Positions 34,529-43,761 of a stretch of DNA of 61,243 nt are shown piece after piece. Numbering within the stretch: position 1 is the stretch's first letter; each line of letters opens with the position of its first letter. A model generated the notes under the pieces. It saw nothing but the letters and a program-made list of their open reading frames with translations, was not told where the DNA came from and made no database searches. The position numbers and the translations under genes are program-made. Location of the stretch: NCBI GenBank assembly GCA_000724175.1, contig JPGV01000027.1, positions 19,782 through 81,024 on the forward strand. The letters run 5' to 3'. This DNA is from [Candidatus Thermochlorobacteriaceae] bacterium GBChlB (GTDB lineage: Bacteria; Bacteroidota; Chlorobiia; Chlorobiales; Thermochlorobacteraceae).

Positions 34529-36922
34529 TCAAAACCGAAATTCCCACGACACACTCGGCACAATGCCGAAGAACGCCAGTCGCACGGCTTCGCCCTGAAA
34601 GCGGTTGTTGCTGTTTTGACGAAAGTTGATGGACGCGGCGTTGCGGTTGTTGTAGAGGTTGTAAAGCCCGAACACCCACGCGGATTTGAACCGCGCGTCG
34701 AGCGCGCTGGCTTCCCAACGCGCCGAGACATCTAAACGATTGTAAAGCGGCAAGCGCTCGGCGTTGCGCGTATCGGGAAACTGTCGCACAATCGCGCCGG
34801 AAATTTCATACGCACCAATCGGAAAGTTCGTTGGAATGCCTGTTTGCAATACAAAATCGGCGGAGAGCGTCCAATACTCGTTGATTTTATAGATGCCGAC
34901 AATGTTCAAGTTGTGCGTGCGGTCGAACGGCGAAAGATACCAATTACCGCCGTTGATGCCCGGACCGCCATCGACGCCTGCGACCTGCCGCTCGGAGCGC
35001 GCAAGCGTGTAGCTAACCCAGCCCGTGAGTTTCCCTGTGTTTTTCCTAACGAAAAGTTCTACGCCGTAGGCTCTGCCAATGCCGCGCAGGACTTCGGTCT
35101 CAATGTTATTGTTGCCGAAAAGGTCTGCGCCGTCGACGAAATCGAAGAGATTGCGAAAATCTTTGTAGTAGGCTTCGAGAGAAACTTCAACGTCGTTGTT
35201 GAGGAAATTCTTGAAGAAGCCGATGGAAATTTGGTCGGCGATTTGCGGCTCGAAAAATGGTCCGCTCGGCGTGTATAAATCGAGCGGCGTCGGCGAGGCA
35301 GTGTTTGAAATGAGGTGCAAATTTTGCCGTGTGCGGTTATAGCTGGCTTTGAGCGACGTAGCGTCGTCGAGCAAAAGCCGCAGTGCGATGCGCGGTTCGA
35401 GTCCGAAGAACGAGCTAATCACCGAGCCGCGAGCGACATCAGTGGTGCGAAGCGGCGTTCCATTCTCGTAGCGCCCCGTTGTTTGGCTGAAGACAACCGG
35501 CTTGCCGTCGACATAGTCGCGAATCGGTTCGGGACCGAGTCGGTAAAAGAAATTTAACCTAACGCCGTAATCAAGGCTGAATGCTTTGGTAATTGGAAAC
35601 TCGTGCCGAATATAAAAGGCTGGTTCAAGCGCATATTTTTCATCGAGCGCGGCGGGACGAATCGGCGAATCGCGCAGCGGTGCAATTCTGCCCGGCACAA
35701 ATTGATAGTAAATGGCTTCGACGCCGAAATCAATTTGGTTGTCCTCACTGAAAATGTAGGAGAAATCGGCTTTGAATGTGGGCGTGATGATATTGGACGT
35801 AATCTCAACTTCGGAGCCGGGCGCAAGAATGCGCAGTTCGTAGTCGTAGTTGCTGTAAAGCGCGGTGAAGTTCGAGAAGAGGCTTTTGCTGAACAGGTGA
35901 TTCCAGCGCAGCGTAACCGCGCCGTTGCCGTAGCCGTTGCCGAAGGCGTCGGGAATGCCGAAGTCATCGCGCCCAAAGTAGCCTGATAAGAACAGCCGGT
36001 CGTTCTCGCCCAATGTATAATTGGCTTTCAGGTTAAGGTCGTAGAAATACAGCACCGTGCCGCGAAAATCAGGCGAAAAGTTCAAAAACAAATCGGCGTA
36101 GGAGCGTCTGCCTGCAATCATAAATGAACCTTTTTCGGAGACAATCGGCGCCTCAATGAGCAAGCGGCTGCTGAGCAGCCCGATTCCGCCGTTGAATCCA
36201 AATTCATTCGAATTGCCGTCGCGCTGCCGCACATCAAGCACCGACGAGAGCCTGCCGCCGAAGTTAGCGGGAATCGCGGCTTTGTAAAGTTTGAAATCTT
36301 TGACCGCATCGGAATTGAAGACAGAGAAAAATCCGAGCAAGTGCGAGGCGTTGTAAATGGTGGCTTCATCGAGCAGAATAAGGTTTTGGTCAGCGCTGCC
36401 GCCGCGCACGCTAAAGCCCGTCGAGCCTTCGGGCGCAGAGACACCGGGCAAGAGTTGCAGGGTCTTCAAAATATCCGTTTCGCCTAAAATGACCGGCACG
36501 CGCTTTGAGGTCTCAATATCGAGTTTGACCGCGCCCATTTCCGTGTTGGTTACATTCGACGACGGTTTTTCGGCGGAGACAATCACTTCATCGACCTCGC
36601 GCGGCGCAAGCTCCAGCAGAAAGTTTCGGGTAAGATTGGCTGTAAGGCTAATCGTTTGTTGAAGTTCTTTGTAGCCGACGCTGCGCACGACAACGGTGTA
36701 AGTCCCCGCTTCAACCGTGACGGAATAAAATCCATACACATTTGCCGCAGCCCCTTTGGAAATTTCTTTGAGCAAGACCGTCGCGCCGATGAGGTCTTCG
36801 CCAGTTTTCGCGTCGCGCACATAGCCGCTCAGCGTAACGGATTGCGCAAAACTTTGTTCTGAAATCAAGAAAAGGATAGCCAAAAAAAAGCCGATACAAC
36901 GCCGTAAGCGTGATAAACGCAT
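34529..36922 (-). CDS. TonB-dependent receptor with carboxypeptidase-regulatory-like domain
   Basis: 797 residues. Signal peptide (about 1–26, ending QSFAQ); a CarboxypepD_reg-like domain (VTLSGYVRDAKTGEDLIGA to about 110); a plug with GSTGFSVRGGSADQNLILLDE; then a 22-strand-type barrel ending in aromatic WEFRF. It takes up an unknown ligand across the outer membrane with TonB energy. The partner lipoprotein is DUF4249. The ATG at 36922 begins the signal peptide; an earlier in-frame start at 36955 is possible. No transporter for the inner membrane is adjacent. Confidence 0.92.
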   Translation of the reverse strand: MRLSRLRRCIGFFLAILFLISEQSFAQSVTLSGYVRDAKTGEDLIGATVLLKEISKGAAANVYGFYSVTVEAGTYTVVVRSVGYKELQQTISLTANLTRNFLLELAPREVDEVIVSAEKPSSNVTNTEMGAVKLDIETSKRVPVILGETDILKTLQLLPGVSAPEGSTGFSVRGGSADQNLILLDEATIYNASHLLGFFSVFNSDAVKDFKLYKAAIPANFGGRLSSVLDVRQRDGNSNEFGFNGGIGLLSSRLLIEAPIVSEKGSFMIAGRRSYADLFLNFSPDFRGTVLYFYDLNLKANYTLGENDRLFLSGYFGRDDFGIPDAFGNGYGNGAVTLRWNHLFSKSLFSNFTALYSNYDYELRILAPGSEVEITSNIITPTFKADFSYIFSEDNQIDFGVEAIYYQFVPGRIAPLRDSPIRPAALDEKYALEPAFYIRHEFPITKAFSLDYGVRLNFFYRLGPEPIRDYVDGKPVVFSQTTGRYENGTPLRTTDVARGSVISSFFGLEPRIALRLLLDDATSLKASYNRTRQNLHLISNTASPTPLDLYTPSGPFFEPQIADQISIGFFKNFLNNDVEVSLEAYYKDFRNLFDFVDGADLFGNNNIETEVLRGIGRAYGVELFVRKNTGKLTGWVSYTLARSERQVAGVDGGPGINGGNWYLSPFDRTHNLNIVGIYKINEYWTLSADFVLQTGIPTNFPIGAYEISGAIVRQFPDTRNAERLPLYNRLDVSARWEASALDARFKSAWVFGLYNLYNNRNAASINFRQNSNNRFQGEAVRLAFFGIVPSVSWEFRF

Positions 36923-37072
36923 AGCTGATGTGTTGTGGAATTGAAGAAATAGCAACTTCGACCTAAAACAGTTGCTTAATCGTAATAAAAAGGTAAATTG
37001 TTCCAGAAAAAGTGAGGCGGAGCAAAAATTTTTCCCTACAAAAATGAGGGCGAAGGGCTTGGGGGATGTGTG

Positions 37073-37333
37073 TCAGAGCAAAATGACGCCGTCAATGGCG
37101 GAGGCGGCGCGGTAAATGGAAATAATCTCTGAACTGGAGTGCATTTCAAGTTCCGCCGTTACGCTGATGTAATTGCCGTTGCGCGATGATTTGGTGGTAA
37201 CAGGGCTGGGGTTGAAAATTTTAATGACGTCGTTCACCCGTTCCAAAGGGGCGATGAACTTAAACACAAACGGGCTTGGATATTTTTCCTCGTCTAAACG
37301 GGCTTGTAGGCGGTCGAAGGATATGTCTTTCAT
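37073..37333 (-). CDS. DUF493 family protein (YbeD-like)
   Basis: 86 residues in one ferredoxin-like ACT-type fold: YPSPFVFKFIAP, a middle helix, then SRNGNYISVTAELEMHS and a final helix with IYRAASAIDGVILL. The family is present in many bacteria with unknown biochemical function and is often linked to lipoate or small-molecule binding by structural analogy. It is transcribed away from gyrA. The full-length ATG at 37333 is used. Confidence 0.82.
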   Translation of the reverse strand: MKDISFDRLQARLDEEKYPSPFVFKFIAPLERVNDVIKIFNPSPVTTKSSRNGNYISVTAELEMHSSSEIISIYRAASAIDGVILL

Positions 37334-37508
37334 GTAGTGTTGGTCTGTCGTCTCAAAAACTTTCGAGAAAGGTAAGCACCTCTGGGTAGAGAAACAACTC
37401 TTTTGCGTGAAAAAAATTTCGTGGCGCGGGTTATATTAGGCGTTCACGGGTCGCCGTAACCCGAAAGAACTTAGGCATCTCTAAACAACCGCTTTTGGCA
37501 AGGCATCT

Positions 37509-39980
37509 ATGCAGCGAGAAAGAATAGTCCCCATAAACATTGAGGACGAGATGCGCGATTCTTACATCGACTATTCGATGTCGGTGATTGTGAGTCGTGC
37601 ATTGCCAGATGTGCGAGACGGCTTAAAGCCGGTGCATCGGCGTGTGCTCTTTGGCATGAGCGAATTGGGTTTGCAAGCTGGCCGGGCTTACAAAAAATCC
37701 GCCCGTGTCGTTGGCGAAGTGCTTGGAAAATATCACCCACACGGCGACACTGCGGTCTATGACACGATTGTCAGAATGGTGCAAGACTTCTCGCTGCGCT
37801 ATCCGCTCGTCGATGGTCAAGGCAATTTCGGCTCAATCGATGGTGATGCGCCCGCTGCGATGCGTTACACCGAAGTGCGATTGATGAAAATCGCCAGCGA
37901 GATGCTCAAAGACCTTGAAAAAAACACCGTCGATTTCACGCCCAATTTCGATGACTCGCTCGAGGAGCCGACCGTAATGCCCTCGGCGTTTCCAAACCTG
38001 CTCGTCAACGGGTCGTCGGGCATTGCCGTCGGTATGGCAACAAACATTCCGCCGCACAATTTGTCGGAAGTCATTGACGGACTCGTAGCTTACATTGACA
38101 ATCCCGACATCACGATTGAACAATTGATGAAGCATGTCAAAGCGCCCGATTTTCCGACCGCCGGTCTCATCTACGGCTACGACGGCGTTAAAGAGGCTTA
38201 CTTAACAGGGCGCGGGAAATTGACCATTCGTGCCAAAGTAAACATCGAAGTTAATCCGAAGAACGACCGCGAGACCATCGTCGTTACCGAACTGCCTTAT
38301 CAAGTCAATAAAGCCAGGCTGCAAGAGCGCATCGCCGAGCTGGTGAATGAGAAAAAAATCGAGGGCATTTCCGATGTGCGCGACGAATCGGACCGAGACG
38401 GCATGCGGCTAATGATTCACCTCAAAAAAGACGCCGTAACGAAAGTTGTCTTGAACAATCTCTTCAAATACACGCAGATGCAAGAGACCTTCGGCGTGAT
38501 TATGCTGGCGCTGGTGGACGGACAGCCACGCATTTTGAATTTGAAAGAGATGATGAAGTATTACATCGAGCATCGGCACGAGGTCGTCATTCGCCGCACG
38601 AAGTTCGATCTCGCCGAAGCCGAAAAACGCGCGCATATTCTCGAGGGCTTGAAAATTTGTTTGGACAATCTCGACGAGGTCATTCAAACCATTCGGAAAG
38701 CTGCCGACGGCGACACCGCGCGTGAACGGTTGATGTCGAAATTCAAGCTCTCGGAAATTCAGGCGAAGGCGGTTTTGGATATGCGTCTGCAACGGCTCAC
38801 GGGATTGGAACGACAAAAAATTGAAGACGAATACAAAGAGGTCATCAAGACGATTGAGCAGCTCAACGCAATTTTGGGCAGCGAGAAGTTGCAGTATAAA
38901 ATCATCAAAGACGAGTTCAAGCAAATCAAGAAAGACTACGGCGACGAGCGCAGAACGGAAATTGTATATGAGACCACCGAACTCTCGCTTGAAAGCATGA
39001 TTAAAGAAGAAGACGTCGTGATTACCATTACGCACGAAGGCTTCATCAAGCGGATTCGCGTCAACGATTATCGCCGTCAAGGACGAGGCGGCAAAGGCGT
39101 CGCTGGCGCGGCGACAAAAGACGAAGATTTCGTCGAACACATGTTCATCGCCTCGACGCATCACTATATTTTATTTTTCACAACCTTCGGCAAATGCTAC
39201 TGGCTGAAAGTTCACGAGATTCCCGAAGCTGGGCGCGCTGCGCGGGGGCGCTCGCTTAATAACCTGATGGAGCTAGAATCGGGCGAGAAAATTCGTGCCT
39301 ATATCAACGTCAAAGAGTTCAGCGAATCGCTCTATGTGGTGATGGCGACGAAAAACGGCATGATTAAAAAAACCGCACTCTCGGAATACTCGAACCCGCG
39401 CAAAACAGGCATCATTGCGGTCAATATCGAGAAAGGCGATGAGCTCATCGAGGCGAAACTGACCGACGGCTCGCACCAAATTGTTTTAGCAAAGAACTCC
39501 GGCTACGCGGTTCGATTTATGGAAAGCGACGTGCGCCCGATGGGCAGAAGCGCGACGGGCGTTAAAGGCGCAGAAGTGGAGAAAGGCGAAGAAGTGGTAT
39601 CTATGGTTACAACGCGGCGCAATGACATTACCTTGCTCACCATCACCGATTCAGGCTACGGCAAGCGCAGCGACCTTGAAGAATATCGTATGACCAAACG
39701 CGGCGCAGCAGGTGTCATTACGCTCAAAGCCAACGAAAAAGTCGGCAACCTCGTCGCCATGATTGAAGTAGCAGATACAGACGACTTGATTTTAATCACA
39801 AAGAACGGTATCGTCAATCGGCAGCATGTCTCGGACATTCGCGTGATGGGACGAAACACGTCGGGCGTGCGGCTCATTCGCCTGCAAGAAGGCGACGCGG
39901 TCAGTGCCGTAGCTCGCGTGCCAAAAGAAGAGGATGACGAGGGCAGCGAAGATACAAAGGCAACAAACGGCAAAGCATAA
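37509..39980 (+). CDS. gyrA: DNA gyrase subunit A
   Basis: 823 residues. The winged-helix/tower core has active-site Tyr120 ([12 protein letters not shown]), and the C-terminal domain has the GyrA box RQGRGGKGV, which separates it from ParC. The quinolone-determining segment has Thr81 and Asp85 where E. coli has Ser83 and Asp87. With GyrB it introduces negative supercoils. The start ATG is at the usual distance from the first conserved block ([21 protein letters not shown]). The C-terminal tail ([14 protein letters not shown]) is acidic and low in complexity, as is common. Confidence 0.97.
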   Translation: MQRERIVPINIEDEMRDSYIDYSMSVIVSRALPDVRDGLKPVHRRVLFGMSELGLQAGRAYKKSARVVGEVLGKYHPHGDTAVYDTIVRMVQDFSLRYPLVDGQGNFGSIDGDAPAAMRYTEVRLMKIASEMLKDLEKNTVDFTPNFDDSLEEPTVMPSAFPNLLVNGSSGIAVGMATNIPPHNLSEVIDGLVAYIDNPDITIEQLMKHVKAPDFPTAGLIYGYDGVKEAYLTGRGKLTIRAKVNIEVNPKNDRETIVVTELPYQVNKARLQERIAELVNEKKIEGISDVRDESDRDGMRLMIHLKKDAVTKVVLNNLFKYTQMQETFGVIMLALVDGQPRILNLKEMMKYYIEHRHEVVIRRTKFDLAEAEKRAHILEGLKICLDNLDEVIQTIRKAADGDTARERLMSKFKLSEIQAKAVLDMRLQRLTGLERQKIEDEYKEVIKTIEQLNAILGSEKLQYKIIKDEFKQIKKDYGDERRTEIVYETTELSLESMIKEEDVVITITHEGFIKRIRVNDYRRQGRGGKGVAGAATKDEDFVEHMFIASTHHYILFFTTFGKCYWLKVHEIPEAGRAARGRSLNNLMELESGEKIRAYINVKEFSESLYVVMATKNGMIKKTALSEYSNPRKTGIIAVNIEKGDELIEAKLTDGSHQIVLAKNSGYAVRFMESDVRPMGRSATGVKGAEVEKGEEVVSMVTTRRNDITLLTITDSGYGKRSDLEEYRMTKRGAAGVITLKANEKVGNLVAMIEVADTDDLILITKNGIVNRQHVSDIRVMGRNTSGVRLIRLQEGDAVSAVARVPKEEDDEGSEDTKATNGKA

Positions 39981-40010
39981 CCTTGTTCAGCTCTTGACAT
40001 GGTCTGTATG

Positions 40011-40043
40011 GCGTCATTGTAAGCGTAGCGACGCAGTTTATTG
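40011..40043. repeat. Degenerate copy of the GCATTGCGAGCGAAG-type repeat
   Basis: GTCATTGTAAGCGTAGCGACGCAGT matches 19 of 25 positions of the left arm of the repeat at 33188–33212. Only the left arm is seen; the right arm is missing. Confidence 0.4.
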
Positions 40044-40059
40044 TTCAGCTGTGCTGGCA

Positions 40060-40077
40060 GTGTTGGAGCGTCAACAC
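40060..40077 (+). terminator. Possible gyrA terminator hairpin
   Basis: GTGTTG, a 6-base loop and CAACAC form a perfect 6-bp stem 80 bases after the gyrA stop, followed by only a short T run (CACTTTTGACG). It may be a weak terminator between the convergent gyrA and [2Fe-2S] gene. Confidence 0.35.
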
Positions 40078-40108
40078 CACTTTTGACGTACGACCGAAGA
40101 TGCCTTGT

Positions 40109-40456
40109 TTAGACGGGCTGTTTCGGCGAATGCACGGCGCTCTCTGAAAATGTGTAATGAGGATTAAGTTCTCGTACCATCAGGCGTTCAACGGGTTTGC
40201 CGCCGATGATGTGCTGTTGCAAAACAAGCTCTGCATCTTGTTCTGTCGCTAAACGATACCAAATCCCTTCGGGATAGATAACCGTTATAGGGCTGTGTTC
40301 GCAGGCATCGAGACAACCGGATTTATTCGCACGGACGTCGGCTTTCAAGCCAAGCTCGCGCAATCGACCTTTGAGGTATTTTTGAATTTCTTCGGAGTTA
40401 TGTCGCGCGCAACTCGACGTGTTGGTGCAGACAAACAAGTGCTGCTTGTATCTCAT
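40109..40456 (-). CDS. Thioredoxin-like [2Fe-2S] ferredoxin
   Basis: 115 residues. Cys10, Cys16, Cys48 and Cys52 (FVCTN, SSCAR, GCLDAC) match the C-x5..12-C and C-x3-C ligand pattern of thioredoxin-fold [2Fe-2S] proteins (the Aquifex-type ferredoxin and NuoE-like fold). PITVIYPEGIWY forms the strand next to the cluster. It probably carries one electron to or from a soluble partner not present in this window. ATG at 40456 is chosen because it is closest to the first ligand; the upstream start at 40471 adds only five residues. No strong ribosome site. Confidence 0.88.
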   Translation of the reverse strand: MRYKQHLFVCTNTSSCARHNSEEIQKYLKGRLRELGLKADVRANKSGCLDACEHSPITVIYPEGIWYRLATEQDAELVLQQHIIGGKPVERLMVRELNPHYTFSESAVHSPKQPV

Positions 40457-40553
40457 AGAAATGTAGAGCATTAAAGCGGGTTTTTGAAAACTTCCACTGG
40501 CAAACTACAATTTTTTTTGATACTCAAAAACGTTGCAAATCACACATCAGCAA

Positions 40554-42104
40554 ATGTCGCCCACCGCAATTGAATTCAAAGGTATCACCAAACGCTTCGG
40601 CGATTTTTACGCCAATCGCAGCGTCAGTTTTTCCGTCGAGCGTGGCTCGATTCACGCAGTCGTGGGCGAAAACGGCGCGGGCAAAAGCACCCTGATGAAA
40701 ATTCTTTACGGACTTTACAGACCCGACGCGGGCGACCTTGTCATCAACGGCGAGAAACGGCGTATTGCCTCGCCTGCGCACGCGATTGAATTGGGCATCG
40801 GAATGGTGCATCAGCATTTTATGCTTGTCGAGCCGCTGACGGTTGTCGAGAACATTATGCTCGGCGACGAGCCGGTGAAAAACCGCGTGTTGATTGACCG
40901 ACAAAAAACTGTCGTTAGACTGTTTGAACTGTCGGAAAAATTCGGGTTGTCTATTTCGCCCTACGAAACGGTCGGGTCGCTCTCGGTCGGCTTGCAGCAG
41001 CGCGTTGAAATTTTGAAACTGCTGTATCGAGACGCAACGATTCTAATTCTTGATGAACCCACCGCCGTCTTGACGCCAATTGAAACCGAGCAACTCTTCA
41101 AGACGCTGAAATCATTAGCGAAGGTGGGCAATACGATTCTCATCATCACGCACAAACTCGATGAGGTTTTGCGATTGGCAGACAGGGTGAGCGTGATGCG
41201 TCAAGGCGAACTGATTGACACGCTGCCTGCGGCGAGCGCAACGAAAGAAACATTAGCGCGCTTAATGGTCGGGCGCGATGTGCTACTGCATGTTGAAAAA
41301 AACGACGCGCGACCTAACGATGAAATTTTATCGATAAAAAATATCACTTACACCGACGCCAAAGGTGTAAAGCGCCTCGATGGCTTATCCTTGTCGGTTC
41401 GAGCGGGCGAAATTTACGGCATTGCGGGTGTCGAGGGCAATGGGCAATCGGAACTGCTGAAACTACTCTGGGGAATGCCAGAAGAGGGCGCGACTGTCTC
41501 GGGCAGTGTCGCATTCTCTGAAACGCCGATACTGGGAAAGACACCGCGAGAAATTGCGGCGCTTGGCGTTTCGCATGTCCCAGAAGACCGCTTGAAATAT
41601 GCCGTGATTAACTCATTTTCAATTTCAGACAACATCATTTTCGGCCGGCATTACGAGCGCGATTTTTTATCGGCGGTTGGATTTAATCTCAAAAAATTGT
41701 GGGCGTTCTGCGCAGAAATGCTGAGCCTCTTTGATGTGCGTTCCGCCAAGGGCGTGTCGCCGAATGAGCGCATTGGGAACTTATCGGGCGGCAACCAACA
41801 AAAAGTGGTAACTGCGCGCGAACTGACGCGCCCGAACTTGAAACTCTTAATTTTGGCGCAACCAACACGCGGCGTCGACATCGGCGCGATTGAGTTCATT
41901 CACCGCAAAGTGATTGACGCGCGCGATAAAAACATTGCTGTCTTGCTCATCTCAGCGGAACTCGGTGAAATCATCTCTCTGGCTGACCGCATCGGCTGCA
42001 TTTACAAAGGCGCGATACGCAAAGAGTTTTCACAAACTGAGGTGGCAAAAAGACGCGAAACGCCAAATGAGTTTGAAAAACAACTCGGTCAATTCATCAC
42101 ATAA
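40554..42104 (+). CDS. ABC transporter ATP-binding protein, BMP/nucleoside type, two domains
   Basis: 516 residues with two fused ABC domains. First: Walker A GENGAGKST, signature LSVGLQQRVE and Walker B ILILDEPTAVL. Second: GVEGNGQSE, LSGGNQQKV and LLILAQPTRGVDIGAIEFI. The LAQPTRG in the second domain is the normal, inactive form in this family (YufO/NupO). It would energise uptake of a nucleoside or related solute with the membrane protein encoded 37 bases later. The ATG at 40554 is preferred to the TTG at 40533. Confidence 0.87.
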   Translation: MSPTAIEFKGITKRFGDFYANRSVSFSVERGSIHAVVGENGAGKSTLMKILYGLYRPDAGDLVINGEKRRIASPAHAIELGIGMVHQHFMLVEPLTVVENIMLGDEPVKNRVLIDRQKTVVRLFELSEKFGLSISPYETVGSLSVGLQQRVEILKLLYRDATILILDEPTAVLTPIETEQLFKTLKSLAKVGNTILIITHKLDEVLRLADRVSVMRQGELIDTLPAASATKETLARLMVGRDVLLHVEKNDARPNDEILSIKNITYTDAKGVKRLDGLSLSVRAGEIYGIAGVEGNGQSELLKLLWGMPEEGATVSGSVAFSETPILGKTPREIAALGVSHVPEDRLKYAVINSFSISDNIIFGRHYERDFLSAVGFNLKKLWAFCAEMLSLFDVRSAKGVSPNERIGNLSGGNQQKVVTARELTRPNLKLLILAQPTRGVDIGAIEFIHRKVIDARDKNIAVLLISAELGEIISLADRIGCIYKGAIRKEFSQTEVAKRRETPNEFEKQLGQFIT

Positions 42105-42141
42105 ACTGTAACGCTGCGGCTTGGACAAAAACCAAACTCGA

Positions 42142-43170
42142 ATGAACACCTCAAAATACCTTGAAGCGTCGCGCCCAATACTCGCCGTGCTGGCAGCGTT
42201 TCTCTTGGGCGGTGTCTTGATTATCGCTATCGGCAAAAACCCCGTTGAGATTTACGGAAAAATGTTCAGTATGACGCTCGGCACGGGTTACGGCGTTGGA
42301 CAAGTCTTATTTCGAGCGACGCCGCTGGTGCTGACAGGACTCGCCGTTGCCTTGCCGTTCAAAGCTGGACTCTTCAACATCGGCGGGGAAGGGCAAGCAG
42401 CCATCGGCACGATTGTGTGTGCAGCAATTGGTGCAGCGTTGTCGCCGTCGCTCTCTCCGATGCTGGCAATTCCAATTGGGTTAATAGCCGCGATGCTTGG
42501 CGGCGCAAGTTGGGCGAGCATCATCGCGCTGCTCAAAACGCGCTTCGGCGTCAGCGAAGTGATTACATCGATTATGCTCAACTTCACCGCCTACGCGCTG
42601 GTTGGGTATTTAATCACCTACCAATTTGGCATCGAAGGCACAATGCGCACGGTTGAAATTTCGCATGGTGCATTTATGCCGCGCCTCGACGCACTGACCG
42701 GGCTCTTTCCGCGCTCGCCCGTAAACCTCTCGCTCTTTCTGGCGCTTGCGCTTGCGACAGCAGTGTATGCGGTCGTCTATAAAACAAAATACGGTTATGA
42801 ACTTCGCGCGGTCGGGCTGAACCTTGAAGCAGCTCGATACGCAGGCATCAACACAAATTTTCACGTAATGACGTCGCTTATAGCGGCAGGCGCGCTAGCG
42901 GGACTTGTCGGCGCCAACTATGTGATGGGCTATAAACACTACTACGAAGCGGGCGGCGTGAACGGCGTCGGCTTTTTGGGAATTGCAGTGGCAATGCTGG
43001 TCAACTCCCACCCGCTTTGGATTTTGGCGTCGGCGTTGCTGTTCGGACTGCTCGATTACGGCGGACTGACCATCAATGCCGACGTGTCGAAAGAAATTTT
43101 CCTTGTTGTGCAAGCTGCCGTGATTTTATTCGTCATCGCCTCGCAAAAGGCGTTCAAGCAAATGGAGTGA
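42142..43170 (+). CDS. ABC transporter permease, BMP/nucleoside type
   Basis: 342 residues with 9 to 10 hydrophobic helices, of the BPD_transp_2 family. The characteristic segment FNIGGEGQAAIG is near residue 80, and GYELRAVGLNLEAARYAGIN is the coupling region near the middle. Normally two different permeases and a lipoprotein (BMP) accompany the ATPase, but only one permease is here and the next gene is unrelated. The second permease and the binding protein must be elsewhere, or the system is incomplete. The ATG at 42142 is used; a TTG at 42121 would add seven residues. Confidence 0.87.
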   Translation: MNTSKYLEASRPILAVLAAFLLGGVLIIAIGKNPVEIYGKMFSMTLGTGYGVGQVLFRATPLVLTGLAVALPFKAGLFNIGGEGQAAIGTIVCAAIGAALSPSLSPMLAIPIGLIAAMLGGASWASIIALLKTRFGVSEVITSIMLNFTAYALVGYLITYQFGIEGTMRTVEISHGAFMPRLDALTGLFPRSPVNLSLFLALALATAVYAVVYKTKYGYELRAVGLNLEAARYAGINTNFHVMTSLIAAGALAGLVGANYVMGYKHYYEAGGVNGVGFLGIAVAMLVNSHPLWILASALLFGLLDYGGLTINADVSKEIFLVVQAAVILFVIASQKAFKQME

Positions 43171-43171
43171 G

Positions 43172-43747
43172 TTACTTCAGGTCGGAGAGAACGAGTTCGA
43201 AATCAACCAGCACGTCTTCGCCAGAGAGCGTTTTATCGAACCCCTTGACGATGATGCGCTCGCCATTGGCGCGATAAATGTAAGATGTTTGTTCCTTTGG
43301 GTCAATGAGCCAAGCGAGTTTGACGTTGTTCTCCATCCATCGTTCCATCTTTTCTTGAAGCGGTTTTACGGAATCGCTCGTCGAGCGCAGCTCGGCAACG
43401 AAGTCGGGCGGAATGGGAACGAACTTTTCTCTTTGTTCCGTCGTCAGCGCGTTCCATCGGTCGAGCCGAATCCATGCCACGTCGGGCTGACGCATGGCGC
43501 CGTGTTTCAAGAGAAATCCTGTCGTGGGGCTGAAAGCGACGCCTAACTTATATTGATGGTTCCAGTTTGCCACCTGTCGCTGAAGTTCTATTTCGCGCGC
43601 GCCAGTGTCTCCTCCTGCCGCTGCCATGAGTTCAATTTCTCCTTGTTCGTTGCGCTCGATTTGCACTTGTTGATTCGACAGACAAAACAAGTAAAACTCC
43701 TCATCCGTCATATCGGGGAAATTATTGATGACGATTTTGTCAATCAT
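43172..43747 (-). CDS. Uma2-family restriction endonuclease-like protein (copy 1)
   Basis: 191 residues of the DUF820/Uma2 family, a PD-(D/E)xK nuclease fold. PDVAWI supplies the catalytic Asp, PDFVAELRS the acidic strand, and the following KPLQEKMERW the Lys side; YIYR comes near the end. Members are found in many copies in cyanobacteria and related phyla with no known role. The ATG at 43747 lies 14 bases after the stop of the BchH C-terminal gene on the same strand. The nuclease activity is untested. Confidence 0.85.
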   Translation of the reverse strand: MIDKIVINNFPDMTDEEFYLFCLSNQQVQIERNEQGEIELMAAAGGDTGAREIELQRQVANWNHQYKLGVAFSPTTGFLLKHGAMRQPDVAWIRLDRWNALTTEQREKFVPIPPDFVAELRSTSDSVKPLQEKMERWMENNVKLAWLIDPKEQTSYIYRANGERIIVKGFDKTLSGEDVLVDFELVLSDLK

Positions 43748-43761
43748 AGCGTTCAACGATG

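Noticed and set aside
37403-37437. gyrA promoter TTGCGT/TATATT
   Set aside because: The spacer is 23 bases, too long for a normal sigma-70 promoter.
41840-41890. Broken Walker B (LAQPTRG) in the second half of the ABC ATPase as a sign of decay
   Set aside because: This variant is normal for the BMP/nucleoside transporter ATPases.
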